Source of the DNA: Rhabditoides inermis
Lineage: Eukaryota; Nematoda; Chromadorea; Rhabditida; Rhabditidae
Direction: 5' to 3'
Assembly: GCA_963966185.1 (NCBI GenBank)
Contig: CAWZYM010000248.1
Coordinates: 124,001 to 188,000 of the forward strand
DNA: 64,000 bases
This document shows, in pieces, positions 43,233 through 54,830 of the stretch (position 1 is its first letter; every line of letters starts with the position of its first letter). The notes beneath the pieces are model-generated. The model searched no databases. It saw only the letters and a program-made list of their open reading frames with translations, and was not told the origin of the DNA. The translations under genes were made by a program, and so were the position numbers.

Positions 43233-46200
43233 CTAGTCAATCCATTGTGGATGGGTGAGTCTGGAGAATGGGACGCCTCTGGACAGCTCGACTTGAGGCA
43301 GTACAGAGTAGTTGCTCGTGTCGAATGCGGCAGGGTGCAGCGAGCGACGTTTCACTTCCTGCAAAGCAACGAGTGCACATTGCGGCGGCTCGCGTACCTT
43401 GAGCATGCATAGCAAGGCTGCCGGTTGGTAGTCTAAGTAGAGTTTGTGAGCGACTAGCTGGGGCTGTGCCAGCAGGTGCGGCACTGCTCGCACCCCGAAC
43501 ACACACGAGCCAGACTTGAGCTTGCCTGCAACTCACGTATCACAGCATAGCAAACTACGAAACTACAACATAACACTCAGTGACCTTTGTTATAGATAAC
43601 AAAAATGACATCACACACGACACAATCATGCACACATGTATTTTTACAGATACAGGGGCCTATTTTTGACAATTTCTGATCATTTATGTATGAGTGACAA
43701 AACTGTCATTAGAATGCAAATTGAACGCATTTTTTACGTGCACGTGGCGATCAGAATCGATCATGGCCTGGCACGCTTCAAGCGCAAAATTTTGAATTTC
43801 CTCCACCGTCATTTCTGCTCTTGCGCCGCCTGCCTTTCTTCTGTTCGCGTGCTCTCTCGCCTTTGTGAGAGGTCATTCGCTATCATCTCGCGCAGTGAGC
43901 GATGTGCCTCGGTCAAAAGGGCCGATGAGCGGCGCAGAGCAAATAGGTCCCTGTATAACACACAAGAGTGGAAGAGATAAAAAATGTTTTTTTTAATATA
44001 TTTTTTTCATTTCTTTCTTGTCTATTTTTTCTCTACCAAACTGTAGTAATTCAACTATAGCGATTCATTCACTATTCAATGAAAAAGAGCGGATGGAGAA
44101 AATGATACTCACCCAGGCACTTGTGATGCCACTGTTGGTAGCGCGAGACGTAATAGCGCCAGTGTGGCTGCAAAAACACTGGATCCATTTTCCTGAAGTT
44201 GCGCAACTTTTTTGTGCATGAACAGCTCTGCTTACGGTTTTCGCATGAGCATTTTCTCCTTCATCGCGAGAAACGCGCGGCCGTCGATCCCTCCGGAAAT
44301 AGGGAAATCTGAAATGTGTTTTAATTTTTAATGATATACAACACTATACTACAACAACAGAAACACTGATATCTGATATACATTACCTTTCGCATTGCCG
44401 AGCAGAGGGCCCCAGAAGCCCTCGTCAGGAATGAACGTGCCATTCAAAAACCGCAGCAGATCAGACGTTTTGCGAGACATGCTAAACTGCATATGCTAAA
44501 CTGCATATGCTAAACTGCATGTGCATATATGGTAGCGGTTAGTTGTTGAAATTTGTTATTGTTAGCACAGTGCACGCAATTCTGTAAATAAACGAAAATT
44601 ATCAATAACGCGACCATGTTTCGAAGATTCTTGAACAAGAAAGGTGAAAAAAACTCGATATAGTTTCAACAGTTTCCAATTTTCAAATCTTTGTGCAAAC
44701 GCAAACGTACGCAATCTGATTGACTGCGGCTCGTGGGACGAGGGCGGATAGAGATGCTTTGAGCATCGGAAGAGGGGCATCGGACCGCTGAACAACATAT
44801 ATATATGAAAAGTGATAGTATCTAGTATCGCTAACGCACTCTCTTCCACATTCCATTTTCCTGCTTGAGGCGAGACGTCATGAAACGGCTCGTCTCGATG
44901 TTCACAGCTCCCCGCATCGCCTTGAACGCCTTCACCATCTCGAGGTTGGTGCGCAGCGGAACGTCCACTCCAGACAGGTACTCAAAGAAGGTCATCTTAT
45001 TCGAATCAGGGTTTTATTATTTCAATCATCAATTTTGCACTTGGTAAGAATTCATTGTTACTTGTTTTCAAAATAGCTCTATCACTCCATCACAACACAA
45101 CGTTTAGTTCCGCATTCATTCATATCTATCTACTCGTCAGTACACAATCGCATAGTTTATAGCAGTGCATACCCACCTGATAGTACTTCCACGGGGATGG
45201 TCTGCGTGCCAGATAGCGCACGCATCCAGCCACCGCGTCGATGATACCGAACGAACCCCACGAAGTGTCGCCCACGTGCTTAAAGGCACAGGGGCGTTTA
45301 GAATTACCAAGATGCGTCGAAATTCACTCTCGAGAACTTGGCAAAACTAATTGCACGTAGCGGTAATCGAACCGGCATAGCATGGTCTGTGAAGCGTGAG
45401 CGTTACCACAACCCTACAACGACATGTGCTGTCGAACTCATACCGACGAGATGCGCACAGAGCTCAACTTTCCGATAAGCATTTGGCGCGAGGTTCGAGT
45501 TCGCTTTACCAAGCTTCGCACGTGCACAAATTGGTAAGCGTGTAGGTAACGCGGAAACACCGTTCTTTTGCGTTTTCTTTGATTGTTTCGTGTTTCCATG
45601 GGTCAAGCAATGAAACAAATTCAGAAACTAAGCGCCACTGTGCCTTCAACACATGACTCGCCCAACTCGTAATCATCATATCGATCATCTTGTCATATCC
45701 AATCACGATCAAGCTGTCACTGATCAAAGATCGACGAGCGAATGGGGGTACTAATGGGATTAAGTGTTCCCACCATGATGTGAATGTTGCTGTAGCACCC
45801 TCCGAGGTCATCTATGGCCGTGCGGAAGTCGATGGTGGAGCCGCCGCTGACGGCGACGCAGAACTGGTTCTGCGGCTGGTACACCGACGCCAGCATCAGA
45901 GCAACCTGCACTCGGTGCGAATCATAGTGAACAGACACACACATACCTGGACGGCGTTCTTGTGTACGAGCAGCCCGTAGGCGAGAGGGTAGTCGGCCTC
46001 TTCCCGCGAGAACGCGGTCGTCGGAAAGGCGAACGAGCGCCGGATGAACGCACATCTGCACTAATGTGTGACTGATGAAATAAAAAAGTAATCACTTATC
46101 AGACGAATGCATCCACTCATTTTCAATCGACTTGTAGTCAAAATGATATTCCGAAGCCATCCGAGTGGCAGTTGCGTTTCTTTTGATCACACCTAGTTTA

Positions 46201-46566
46201 AATGAGAGTATAACAACTTTCGAGAACGAAATTAATTGTACCTTGACAATCAACGTGTACGTGGTTTAAAACGTTGTGCGGTTGTGATAACATCGTCGAT
46301 GATTTTCTGGAAAAAAGAAAGGGATCCGAAAAGATTATAGCGGCAAACCTGTGCACACGCATAGTTCTAGCCAGTTCCGCATGTTTTCTTCTGAGGAATA
46401 ATTGAGGAAATCGCAAGGGTGCTAAACAGTGTGGTATATAGTGTTAGTGTCAACTGTGTTGTCACATGACACCAACACCATCTCCGTCACACTCACTTGA
46501 TGGGAAGAATTCTTTAGCTGTGACGGTTGTGACAAACGCGAAGAGACAGAGTAGAAACAGCTTCAT
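43233..46566 (-). CDS. GT14 core-2/I-branching-type glycosyltransferase
   Basis: Minus strand. Secure exons: 46242-46306, 46096-46192, 45947-46055, 45774-45905, 45177-45278, 44840-44995, 44387-44486, 44236-44308, 44113-44192, 43398-43525, 43233-43358. Hallmarks are EEADYPLAYGLLVHKNAVQV, SVYQPQNQFCVAV, WKYYQMTFFEYLSGVDVPLR, the PDEGFWGPLL motif, CVFGV and VAHKLYLDYQPAALLC. The family transfers GlcNAc or xylose in the Golgi; the acceptor is not predictable. A signal-anchor exon, 46497-46566 (MKLFLLCLFAFVTTVTAKEF), probably starts the gene. Joining it needs a small exon near 46340-46380 with a weak donor, so the N-terminus is tentative. The acceptor at 44487 lies in a 14-bp tandem repeat. The intron of about 500 bp at 45279-45773 contains tRNA-like sequences. 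Confidence 0.88.
43651..43955. mobile_element. hAT-like MITE, copy 1
   Basis: Ends TACAGGGGCCTATTTTTGAC and AATAGGTCCCTGTA are inverted. It shares its ends and the subterminal word GGGCCGATGAGCGG with 58523-58825, where the word is reversed. It lies in the intron between the last three exons of the GT14 gene. Confidence 0.65.
44481..44523 (+). repeat. 14-bp tandem repeat spanning a splice acceptor
   Basis: Three copies of about CTAAACTGCATATG. Each supplies TGCAG and TTTAG acceptor-like words on the minus strand, next to the GT14 exon that starts at 44486. Confidence 0.8.
45352..45525 (-). repeat. tRNA-like sequences in the GT14 intron
   Basis: On the minus strand 45352-45425 has A-box-like GGGTTGTGGTAACGC and a B box, GCCGGTTCGATTACCGC. 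On the plus strand about 45480-45505 has a second B box, GAGGTTCGAGTTCGC. Probably tRNA-derived SINEs. Confidence 0.45.
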
Positions 46567-46696
46567 TGTCGCTAGTCGATGTGATCTCGATTCGATCCGA
46601 CCCACATTCATCCAGCAGGCGGGTTTGTTATTACATGCGCCCACTCCCAGTAGATTGCGAGACTTATCGCCAACAATCTCCTTCAGTTTGTTGCAG

Positions 46697-46995
46697 GCGC
46701 GCAACTGGTGGGAAACCTGTACAGTGAACACAACTGCAATAAGGAAGTTTTTACAGTTAGTTGTGGACACATATCAGACGAAGTGACTGTTTATGAACAC
46801 CATGATTGTACAGAACTGGTTTCAGGATCAGCGTTCGGAAACCGTATCTCGGGTTGTGAACAACAAGCAGAGTTACAGATTGTCACCGGCTGCTCAACAA
46901 GGACGGCCGTCTATGCGTACGCGGTAGTGGGCGGGCATATTGCTATTGTATCCAAAAAAACCGGGCGGGAGTGGCTGAGAGAAGAAGTGATTTAA
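46697..46995 (+). CDS. Orphan cysteine-containing coding exon
   Basis: After a good acceptor (TTTGTTGCAG) an open frame runs 99 codons to a stop. It begins AQLVGNLYSEHNCNKEVF and ends KTGREWLREEVI. Five cysteines are spread over it (HNCN, SCGH, DCTE, GCEQ, GCST), as in small secreted proteins. I found no upstream exon with a signal peptide and no family match. It could be a last exon, a decayed gene, or chance. It lies head-to-head with the putative first exon of the GT14 gene. Confidence 0.35.
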
Positions 46996-47503
46996 GAAGA
47001 CAGACTGGTTGTGAGTGCGTGCTTTTTTCACTTTCCTATTTCTCCTTTTCATGATTTCTCTCCGAAAAATCAGAAAACTTACCTCGAATCAAGCAGCACA
47101 GTACAATTATGTAAATTACGGCAAGGTTATGGTAAAAATACAGTGATGCAACGCCTACTACGAGTCCCAATAACAGGGATTTCGGTAGTCCCGACGATGC
47201 GTGCGTGCTTCTGGGGAAATTTCGATCTCGGCGGCAAAAGATCCGGGCGTTGACGATCGATCGCGAAGAACCGTCTTCGAGAGTTTCACTGTATTCGAGG
47301 ATTCCTCTCCAGTCTCAATGCTGTAGATGTAGAGAGTAGCAAACTTGAGTACCAGTCCGGTTAGTGTCCTCCGCCGCACAGCATTGATCAGGTGTCGGGG
47401 GAATAACAGGAGAAGGCACGCGACCGCGCGCTGGCAGAGAAATGAAAGTGAGGAACTTCGTTATTGTTTGTGAATTTACTACATCACACGTAGCACAACC
47501 TGT

Positions 47504-47972
47504 TATAGTTAGATCCTATATGCCATCCGTGACATTTCACATGTTGTGCAGTTTCGTGCAACACAACGTTAATGTCTTCAAATTTTCAAAACGCTTTGTG
47601 AGAGGGAAACGAACCCTTGGGCAGCTCGCACCGATCGCGCGCTGGCGGCGCGCTACCACTGCGCCATTGAGGCTCGTTCTGAGAGGTCATTGAATTTCGC
47701 AGATATGGTTGCTCGTTCTCTCTCATCATTGTCCACTGAAGAGGCCAGTGGAGCTAGATGGGCTCTCTCTTCGATATCTTAACTACTGCCTCTATGGCGC
47801 AGTGGTAGTGTGCGCCGCCAGCACACAATCGCTGCGAGCTGTCCACAGATTCGATTCCTACACATGGAAGCGTTTTGGATATTTGATGACATACATGTTG
47901 TATTGCACAAAACTGCACAACATGTGAAATGTGAAATGTCATAGATGGCATATAGGATTCAATCCGACTATA
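47504..47972. mobile_element. Foldback element with a tRNA-like module in each arm
   Basis: Outer ends TATAGTTAGATCCTATATGCC and its diverged mirror (ending at 47972) start arms of about 180 bp, which share GACATTTCACATGTTGTGCAG. Each arm contains a tRNA-like unit. The left one is on the minus strand (about 47607-47682: TGGCGCAGTGGTAGCGCGCC, then GGGTTCGTTTCCC). The right one is on the plus strand (about 47788-47868: TGGCGCAGTGGTAGTGTGCG, then AGATTCGATTCCT). Both point outward from the centre. Confidence 0.75.
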
Positions 47973-48043
47973 TAGTGGGCCCGCAAATTAGTTCCATTTT
48001 TTTCGTGAGAGACACTAGGGTGGTTAGACAACGATTTTAAAAG

Positions 48044-48106
48044 AGATTGAACCCGCGGACCACAGCTTGCTGAGCGAGAGCGCTATCACTACGTCACCTG
48101 GTCATG
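48044..48106 (-). repeat. tRNA-like sequence
   Basis: On the minus strand: A-box-like GGTGACGTAGTGATAGCGC and B box GCGGGTTCAATCTC. The body is too degenerate to call a functional tRNA. Confidence 0.45.
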
Positions 48107-48599
48107 TGAGAAGAACAGTGGAGTAGAGACAGGAACAACTGAAACAAGTCTGCTTTGCATTTCCTTTAGCATACGGTATGTTCAAACCCACGATAATGTT
48201 TTCAACGAAAATCCTGAGCCAAGTGCGAGCCTATTATACTTACATGGGCAGTGCACACGTTCGCAATGAGATATTTCTACCAAATTGATATGGGAGGTGG
48301 CTTTGGGATATCAAAACATAACGAGATCGAACCCGTGCAGGATATTTTACTTTTGCAGAATTCAAGTTATACAAGTTAACTAATTTAATATGTGCCTAAA
48401 GTTGAATTGCATTAAAGTTGATGTGATAAAAAAAAATAAAAACACTTCTGGTAAAATTATTCAAGAATTTTTTATCAAGAAACGTTTACTTAAAATATGT
48501 TTTTAAATAACTGGCAAAAAGAATTTCATGATTATTCTCATTCAAAACGCAAATCAAAATTTCTGGCAACTCTTTTTCTAAATTGCAAAAATAAATTAT

Positions 48600-48675
48600 T
48601 CTGCACGGGATCGATCTCGTGACCCTCCGTTCCACCCCGCGCTTTTTCGCCACTGCACCACACCGGTTGCTCTGC
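48600..48675 (-). repeat. tRNA-like sequence
   Basis: On the minus strand: A-box-like GTGGTGCAGTGGCGAAAAAG and B-box-like GAGATCGATCCCGTGC. A partial B box (ATCGAACCCGTGC on the plus strand, about 48326-48340) suggests another copy nearby. Confidence 0.4.
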
Positions 48676-48827
48676 AAGTAGTTAATGAATGTTTTTTTTA
48701 ACTGTTATGACTTTGACTCGATGTGAGAGAGTATGAATCTCCCGCTAGTTGTGAGAGGTAAGTGCAGAAAGCTTGCAAGACGACACCTCAGATTACAACG
48801 CGGTGTGATTGCACGGGAAAGCGTAAA

Positions 48828-49140
48828 GCGGAAGACAAACTCAAATCTAGGCCTAGATTTTGCCTCAGAAACACCTCAGATTTGTATCTGAGGGTCGGAA
48901 AGTGGGTCAGATTTTGCTTCAGATTTTGCCTCAGATTGTCTCCCCAGCCTCAGAAAAAGGGTCAGATTGTTGCTTGCCGCCAAAAGATGGCCAATTTGAG
49001 ATTGGTCTCGCGGTGAAACACTCTGGTGAAACAATCTGAGGCAAAATCTGAGGCAAATATGACCCAAAATCTGAACCTGTTTCTGACACTCAGATACAAA
49101 TCTGAGGCTGTTTCTGACCCTAGGATTTGAGTCTGTCCGC
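48828..49140. mobile_element. Foldback built of CAGATTTTGCCTC-type repeats
   Basis: Ends GCGGAAGACAAACTCAAATC and GGATTTGAGTCTGTCCGC are inverted. Inside, CAGATTTTGCCTCAGA and CCTCAGATTTGTATCTGAG recur several times in direct and inverted order, so most of the 310 bp is self-complementary. It ends about 100 bp before the SKP1 start. Confidence 0.75.
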
Positions 49141-49243
49141 TACTTAAGGTCAGAGGCTGTCACACTTGCATGCCATTATTGCCTCATTTTCGTTTTCCTT
49201 CTGCAGTCTATTGTTTAGTATTGTGATTGTTGTGTGTTATAGA

Positions 49244-50029
49244 ATGTTCGAGTCAAAACTGATCAAGCTGTCTTCTTCGGACGGCCAGATTTTCGATGTT
49301 TCTCGTGACGTCATCACACAGTCTGTCACTATCAACACTCTGCTAGAGGTATGCATGAATCTCTGAAGACACTATTGTGTAGATCATAACAGGATCTCGG
49401 ATTGGATGCTGAAGACTGTGACACATCCAAGATGGAGCCTATTCCCTTACAGAATCTACCCGGAGCGATTTTGAAAAAGGTACTGTTTCAAGCAAAATAT
49501 GTAACTAATTATAGTCAGAGTCTTTGAGTTCTTTCGCCTGGACGCCTCAACGGCGCGCGGATATTGGGCCGACGATCACGATTTCTCTATTCGATTGTTC
49601 TGTTCATTTCTACGACCGTGTTCATACTAGTCTTTGCGCCTCGACAGTATATATCTTTGATTTGCAGGTGATCGCGTACTGTGACCACCACAAGGATGAC
49701 GAGGCTGCTGTGGAGGACAATGACATGCGTGAGAAGCGGACCGACGACATCCCCGCGTGGGACATCGAGTTCCTCAAAGTCGACCAGGGAACGCTTTTCG
49801 AACTCATCCTAGCCGCCAACTATCTCGACATCAAAGTAGACTGTAGATATTGTATCGTGCGTAATCATGTTTCTTGCAGTCTCTTCTGGACAACACGTGC
49901 AAGACTGTGGCTAACATGATCAAGGATAAGAATCCGGAACAGATCCGTCGCACCTTCAACATCGACAACGACTTCACCCCCGAGGAGGAGGAGCAGAACA
50001 GAAGAGAGAACGCATGGTGTGAAGATTGA
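49244..50029 (+). CDS. SKP1: SKP1, SCF ubiquitin ligase adaptor
   Basis: Four exons, 49244-49348, 49393-49479, 49668-49835 and 49880-50029, giving 169 aa, the usual SKP1 length. The N-terminal BTB/POZ-like part is [20 protein letters not shown], then [20 protein letters not shown]. The C-terminal F-box-binding helices are [20 protein letters not shown] and [19 protein letters not shown]. The tail ends [16 protein letters not shown]; the RxENxWC ending is the canonical SKP1 signature. It bridges cullin-1 and F-box proteins in nucleus and cytosol. Nematodes have many skr paralogs, and I cannot say which this is. Confidence 0.96.
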
Positions 50030-51160
50030 ACCACTCTCCTTGAACCAGTTTGTGATCTAATCGTATTATTTCAATCTAATATAAAGTTATATGAGTGTAT
50101 GAGTATGATAAATGAACATTCAGTTCGAATAGTATGTGTGCGGTCCGGCGGTTCAGTGGATTTAAACACAACACAAGATGATCCTAATTCCTACCAGTCC
50201 ACCCTGGCACGACAGCGCAACACCCGTACGTACCACAACAGCCTATCTCCCTCCCTCACCCCCTTCACTCCAACCACCACTAGGTCTTATCACATTCCCG
50301 AAATGTCCACACTACTCAAATACACGATACACGAATATGAGCACCAATTACTTTCATTAAAATGGTGGGCTGGGGGGCGAGAGAGGACGAGAGAGAGTCA
50401 TTCTCCTCGGGGGAGGAGGGAGCAAGACTCTTGTCCTGTCCAGAGAGTGGGCGGGGCCGCGCGCCATCGCGGTTCCAATGACCGCGACAGTATGCTTCGT
50501 TTCTTCAATCAATGTGGTGTGTACGATTTGTGTCCACCTTTTTTTAAATCAGCACTGTCAGAGTCGGCTATCAGCTGTCAGGTTGTGAAAGATGTCCATG
50601 AGACAAGTGAGGCCTACAAAATCTCGATGAGGTGTTGTCTTTTAGACTAGTCACAGCTTCTTACTATTTCACTTACACACAACACAAGTGCGAACCAAGC
50701 GCGTGTCAATTTTCATCACGATCTTCAGTCAAAGGATAGGGAGTTATTGACAATTGACATTGCAACTCGTGTTACACAATTCACAGCTGCAACCGACACG
50801 TTGTTTTCGCACGACAAAAACGCGAAAAAAAAATCTGGATTATTGTGAACGACCACTAGCATGTTGCCTACCTTTGGATCACTACATTTTTACATATGTA
50901 TACTCTACATCCGGAAACGTCAAAAAGCACAAATTGATTGTAATGATCACGTGTACAGTAAATATAATGTGCAAATGATTTAACGAAGTATCCGAAATGA
51001 ATGTGATCAAGCTTTCAAACACACCCTTCATTTCTCGCGAGCCACTCATTCACGTTCAATCATAAATTGTACATCTGTTCATATCACACCTATACATGGG
51101 CGGAGTTAGAGATGATGAAGTCAACTTGCCACGCCAACCTGTGTAGCCACTTTTTCTGAC
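50030..51160. other. Gap between SKP1 and the srsx-like receptor
   Basis: No gene recognised. A 183-codon open frame (50099-50650) has low-complexity Thr/Pro/Arg content and no homology I can name, and I treat it as chance. Confidence 0.45.
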
Positions 51161-52640
51161 ATGAATGTTGCTGCTGAAAACTCGACCTTCACTGTGCCAA
51201 CGAATTTGAATGCTACTTCAAATTCTGATGCGCAATTCATCTTCCTTCCCCAACTGGATCTCAAAGTTGTTTATCCAGGTAAAACTGAGTTTTACAATAA
51301 CTCTAACCTCATTTCAGCCGTCGGTTTCACTGTTCTCATCGCAATATTTGGGTATATCGGAAACATATCTATGGTAGTAGTTGTTTTCCGGACCAAGTGG
51401 GCTCTTTTCACCTTGCTGCATATATTTTTTTTTGTTTTCAAATTTGTGTGTGGATCTCTGTGTTGGAGATTTTCGTATGAAAATAAAGCAGTAGTGCCAA
51501 ACTCACTTAACTGCGAAAAGAATGTTTCGAAAAACTGTTCGTGTCTGATGGAAAAACGAGTGTTGTTGAGATCGGTGCTGAATCGATGCACTGCGATGAT
51601 CGGGATGGCTTGTTTCTGTGACGTCTTGCATCAACTCGGACACATAGTTTTCGGGATAACCGTCTTCGCCTTTCCCTACCCGATTGCGATTCACCAGAAC
51701 ACTTGCGCCTGCATACAAACTATACCTGTTATTGGTAATCAAATTAGTTTCGTTCATTTTATTCACATTCATAATTATGAAGGAATGGCTGCCGGCAACT
51801 TTCTTCATTTGTCGATAGGCTTAGATCGGTTATATGGAATCTCATTTCCACACAGGTAAAAGTCTACCATTAACTGCTGGAAACTGAAAAAAAACTGACT
51901 GACGAGTTTGTATGACAATTTTTGAAAAAAAAAGTTCTATTTTTGTTGAGAAGCCAAAATTTGAGTACAATAAGAAAAAAATGTGGTCAATACAGGTTGC
52001 GGTCTGTTTGATCTTTGAACAACTGTACGTTTTTTTGTACTGTACGTTTGAGAAAACGTTTTGTATTTTGTTCAGTTACAAGCGTGTGAACAACAATCTG
52101 TATGTGATTATACACACCACGTTCGTTTTTATGTTCATCGCATTGCAAATGTATTTGGTGTACGCATATAGAATAGAACATCGAGGTACAATCGAAGCAA
52201 TGAGTAGTGAACTGAACTGTTTTTTTCAGACACATTGTATGCGTTATAGCAGAAGCTTATGCAGATTACGGAAAAGGCTTGTGGTCTCTGTCCGTTGTCA
52301 TTCTTAATGCAGCCATTGTGTTAGTATATGGACTGATGTGGTTGAGACTGAGAATAATGTCGAAAGGTGAGCATGAGCAGAGTGACCTGCAATGATCATC
52401 ATTCACGGTTTTATTTACTGACAAGTACAATACTTGTAGACGAATGTGAAATGTGATGTCTTTCGAAAACTCGGGTTCAGAACTGTACTCGTCCCTTTCT
52501 TCTTCTGTATTCCGATCCATTCTCGTTTTTGCTGCTTTGTTCATCACTGGATGGTTCACAACTATGGCTGTTGTTCTAATCGGAAGCTTGTTGAATGTGA
52601 GTTACAGACTTCACATTATCCAGCGTATTTCATCGTAAAC
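51161..52640 (+). CDS. srsx-like chemoreceptor, 3' end unresolved
   Basis: The N-terminus has several Asn-glycosylation sites (MNVAAENSTFTVPTNLNATS). Likely exons: 51161-51278, 51318-51396, about 51571-51734, 51783-51855, about 51935-52200, about 52230-52364 and about 52474-52604. Helix 1 is VGFTVLIAIFGYIGNISMVV. The segment CDVLHQLGHIVFGITVFAFP is followed by a Cys-rich loop and LSIGLDRLYGISFPHR, the srsx-type DRL motif after helix 3. Later helices are TTFVFMFIALQMYLVYAY, LWSLSVVILNAAIVLVYGLM and SILVFAALFITGWFTTMAVV. The acceptor of exon 3 and the joins of exons 5-6 are weak. No clear helix 7 follows, so the gene may be truncated or decaying. Expected role: sensory GPCR. Confidence 0.65.
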
Positions 52641-53279
52641 AACATAACGATTTACTCACGCAAAACTCTTTTCTTAACGGGATTTATATTATCATTACAA
52701 ATGCAAAACATGTAGAAGCATGATATAAAACAAGTATGGCAAAACAATTGGTTTATTACATCGATCACTTTTCTTCTAGACGATGGACTACCAGACACTC
52801 ATATCACCCTGCATTCCAAATTCAGTACACAATAAATGAACACATGTTCATGCCGCTTGCTAGCTATTTTTCATGTCAAGCGGCTTCTTTTCTTCTGTTC
52901 GGCTTTGATGCTTTCGAGCATCTGGATGTCATAACTTTTTTTCGTACACACAATATGCTTACTATAAATATGCTTACTCACACAGCTTACTATAACGCAG
53001 TAATTTTTCAAATATCAACGCACTTATAGTTATAGACACATCAATCAACATGAACATTACAAAATATCGCAAAATACCATTCATTTTGTTATACACGTGC
53101 AAACATAACAACTTGATTCGATACAATCGAACATTTTCATAAAAAAGAGCCACTGTAACCGGCTTTGACTACACAAAACAACGACTAGTAGGGCTCTAAC
53201 TACACATTCACACAAAAGACTATCCTTCACAAGAAAATGTGAACTTGCTACTGTTTGTTGCGTACGACAACAATATTAA

Positions 53280-53624
53280 TTACTATTACAGCTTGAAGGG
53301 CTTGCAATGTTCTACCTCCACTTATATGCGGGACTGTTTGTGAATATGCGGTGCTCTATGGTGTAGCGAGAGCCCTTTGCTACTCCGCAGTCCGCAAGTA
53401 GTACTATCCCAAGCCACGGGTCAGCTTCACCACGTGGGAGTCGTAATATGGCTCCGCAGAAGTAGCCCTGGTCCCCATCGGAATAAAGGAAAGAATAGTA
53501 CACATCTTTATCCGGCCAGGGCAGCCACACAACTGGCGATGGGAGCGCGCTGGCCAGCCACGCCCCCTCGCCTTATCACTAGATACGCATCCTACGCTGG
53601 GGGGCTAGCGGGGTGAGTATCGCA
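53280..53624 (-). mobile_element. Probable 3' LTR of a Ty3/gypsy element
   Basis: On the minus strand a purine tract (GGAGAGGGGGGA) is followed at about 53624 by TGCGATACTCACCCC, the expected polypurine tract then TG start of an LTR. Downstream GCCGGATAAAGATGTGTAC could hold a TATA-like signal. The inner end is not defined, because the other LTR is not in the window. Confidence 0.5.
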
Positions 53625-53787
53625 TCCCCCCTCTCCAACAAGAATGCCGCCCTCGGCTTTCACTATAGAGAGTAAACATACACAATTTTCTACAGTTACA
53701 TCTCACTAAAACACACATAAAAGACAAAACAAATAAACTCAACAATACAATCATACAATTCACACAATACGAAATCACATCATCAAT

Positions 53788-54830
53788 CTAAAACTTCTTC
53801 TTCTTCGCCAGCCTAGCCGATCGGCGCACGAATACTCTTCCTTCCTCGGATTCCTTCCCTGCTCCAGTATCTGCTTTTCCTGCCGCATCCGTCGCTCCCG
53901 TGGCGGCTCCGACGGCGTCGTCGTCGTCCTCTTCGGCTTCTCCAGTGGCTGGCGATTGCTGCTTCTCCTGCGCAGCCCGCGTCTTCTGTCGCACGGCAAC
54001 GGGCTCCCTCTTGGTGCGGTCCTTGTGCACCTCGACGAGCTTGTCATTCATCCGAACAGAGACGTTGTGCTGGCTCGTCTTGGTCACTTCGAATGGACCT
54101 CTCCAAGAGTCGACAAACTTGTGCCGTTTGAACTCCGCCCGCACGTAGACGCGATCTCCTACGCGAGTGTCGCTCTCCCGGATGGGGTTACTCCTGTCGT
54201 AGTTCTTCTTGGCGGTCTTCACCGCTTCAGCGGTTGCTGTCGTTGCTTCAGTCCACACTTTCTCCTGAATCCGCTTCAGCTGGACTATGTACTCGTCAAC
54301 GCTCTCGTGGGCGCGCACTACTACCGCTCCACTCTTGAGCATGGCGGGGGTATGAGGCTCCCTCCCATACATCACTTCGAACGGCGAGTGTCCGGTAGCC
54401 GTGTGCGTGGTGGCGTTGTAGCTCATCACGACGTGTGCGACGAACCTGTCCCAGTCGGTCCCGGCGTCGCTGGCGTACTGTCTCAACATCTCTCCGATGG
54501 TTTTGTTGAACCTCTCGGCAATGCTGTTTGCTTTCTGGTTGTACGCCGTCGTCGTGCTGTGCTTCACTCCGAGCTGGTTCATAGACGAGGCAAACTTGGC
54601 CGAAGTGAAGTTCGCTCCTCTGTCGCTGACCAGCGTCTCCGGGAATCCTAGCACGGTGAAGACGCGATCGATGAGGATGTTGATCACGTTCTCAGTCTTC
54701 TGGTCGGCAATCGGTACGGCTGTGGCCCATCTCGAGAAGGCGTCGACGGCAACGAGGATGAACCGGTGGCCCTCTCGAGTGACTTGTGTAGCGGACCGAT
54801 GACGTCCGGGGAATCTCGACCGCTGTAAAA
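53788..54830 (-). pseudogene. Ty3/gypsy integrase, truncated
   Basis: Minus-strand open frame with a retroviral-type integrase core. The first Asp is in FILVAVDAFSRWATAVPIAD, the second in LVSDRGANF, and Glu in NSIAERFNKTIG, spaced DD35E. It continues with a GPY/F module (SWRGPFEVTK) and a Glu/Asp-rich tail ending in basic VRRSARLAKKKKF. The frame is shifted by one base upstream of the first Asp (near 54775). Everything 5' of it (protease, reverse transcriptase, gag) is absent, the foldback at 54831 lying at the break. The element is therefore an inactive 3' remnant. Stops elsewhere were not seen. Confidence 0.9.

Larger units (their letters stand above)
46996..49243. other. Repeat-rich gap before SKP1
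   Basis: No host exon seen. Contains the foldback with paired tRNA-like modules (47504-47972), two further tRNA-like sequences and the CAGATTTTGCCTC foldback (48828-49140). Confidence 0.5.

Noticed and set aside
48828..49140. CRISPR-like array
   Set aside because: The repeated CAGATTTTGCCTC words are irregularly spaced, in both orientations and form a palindrome; this is a foldback element in a eukaryotic genome.
50099..50650. 183-codon open frame after SKP1
   Set aside because: Thr/Pro/Arg-rich chance composition, no splice context, no family.
53956..54651. 231-codon plus-strand open frame
   Set aside because: It is the antisense of the gypsy integrase frame, which has clear catalytic motifs; the plus frame has none.
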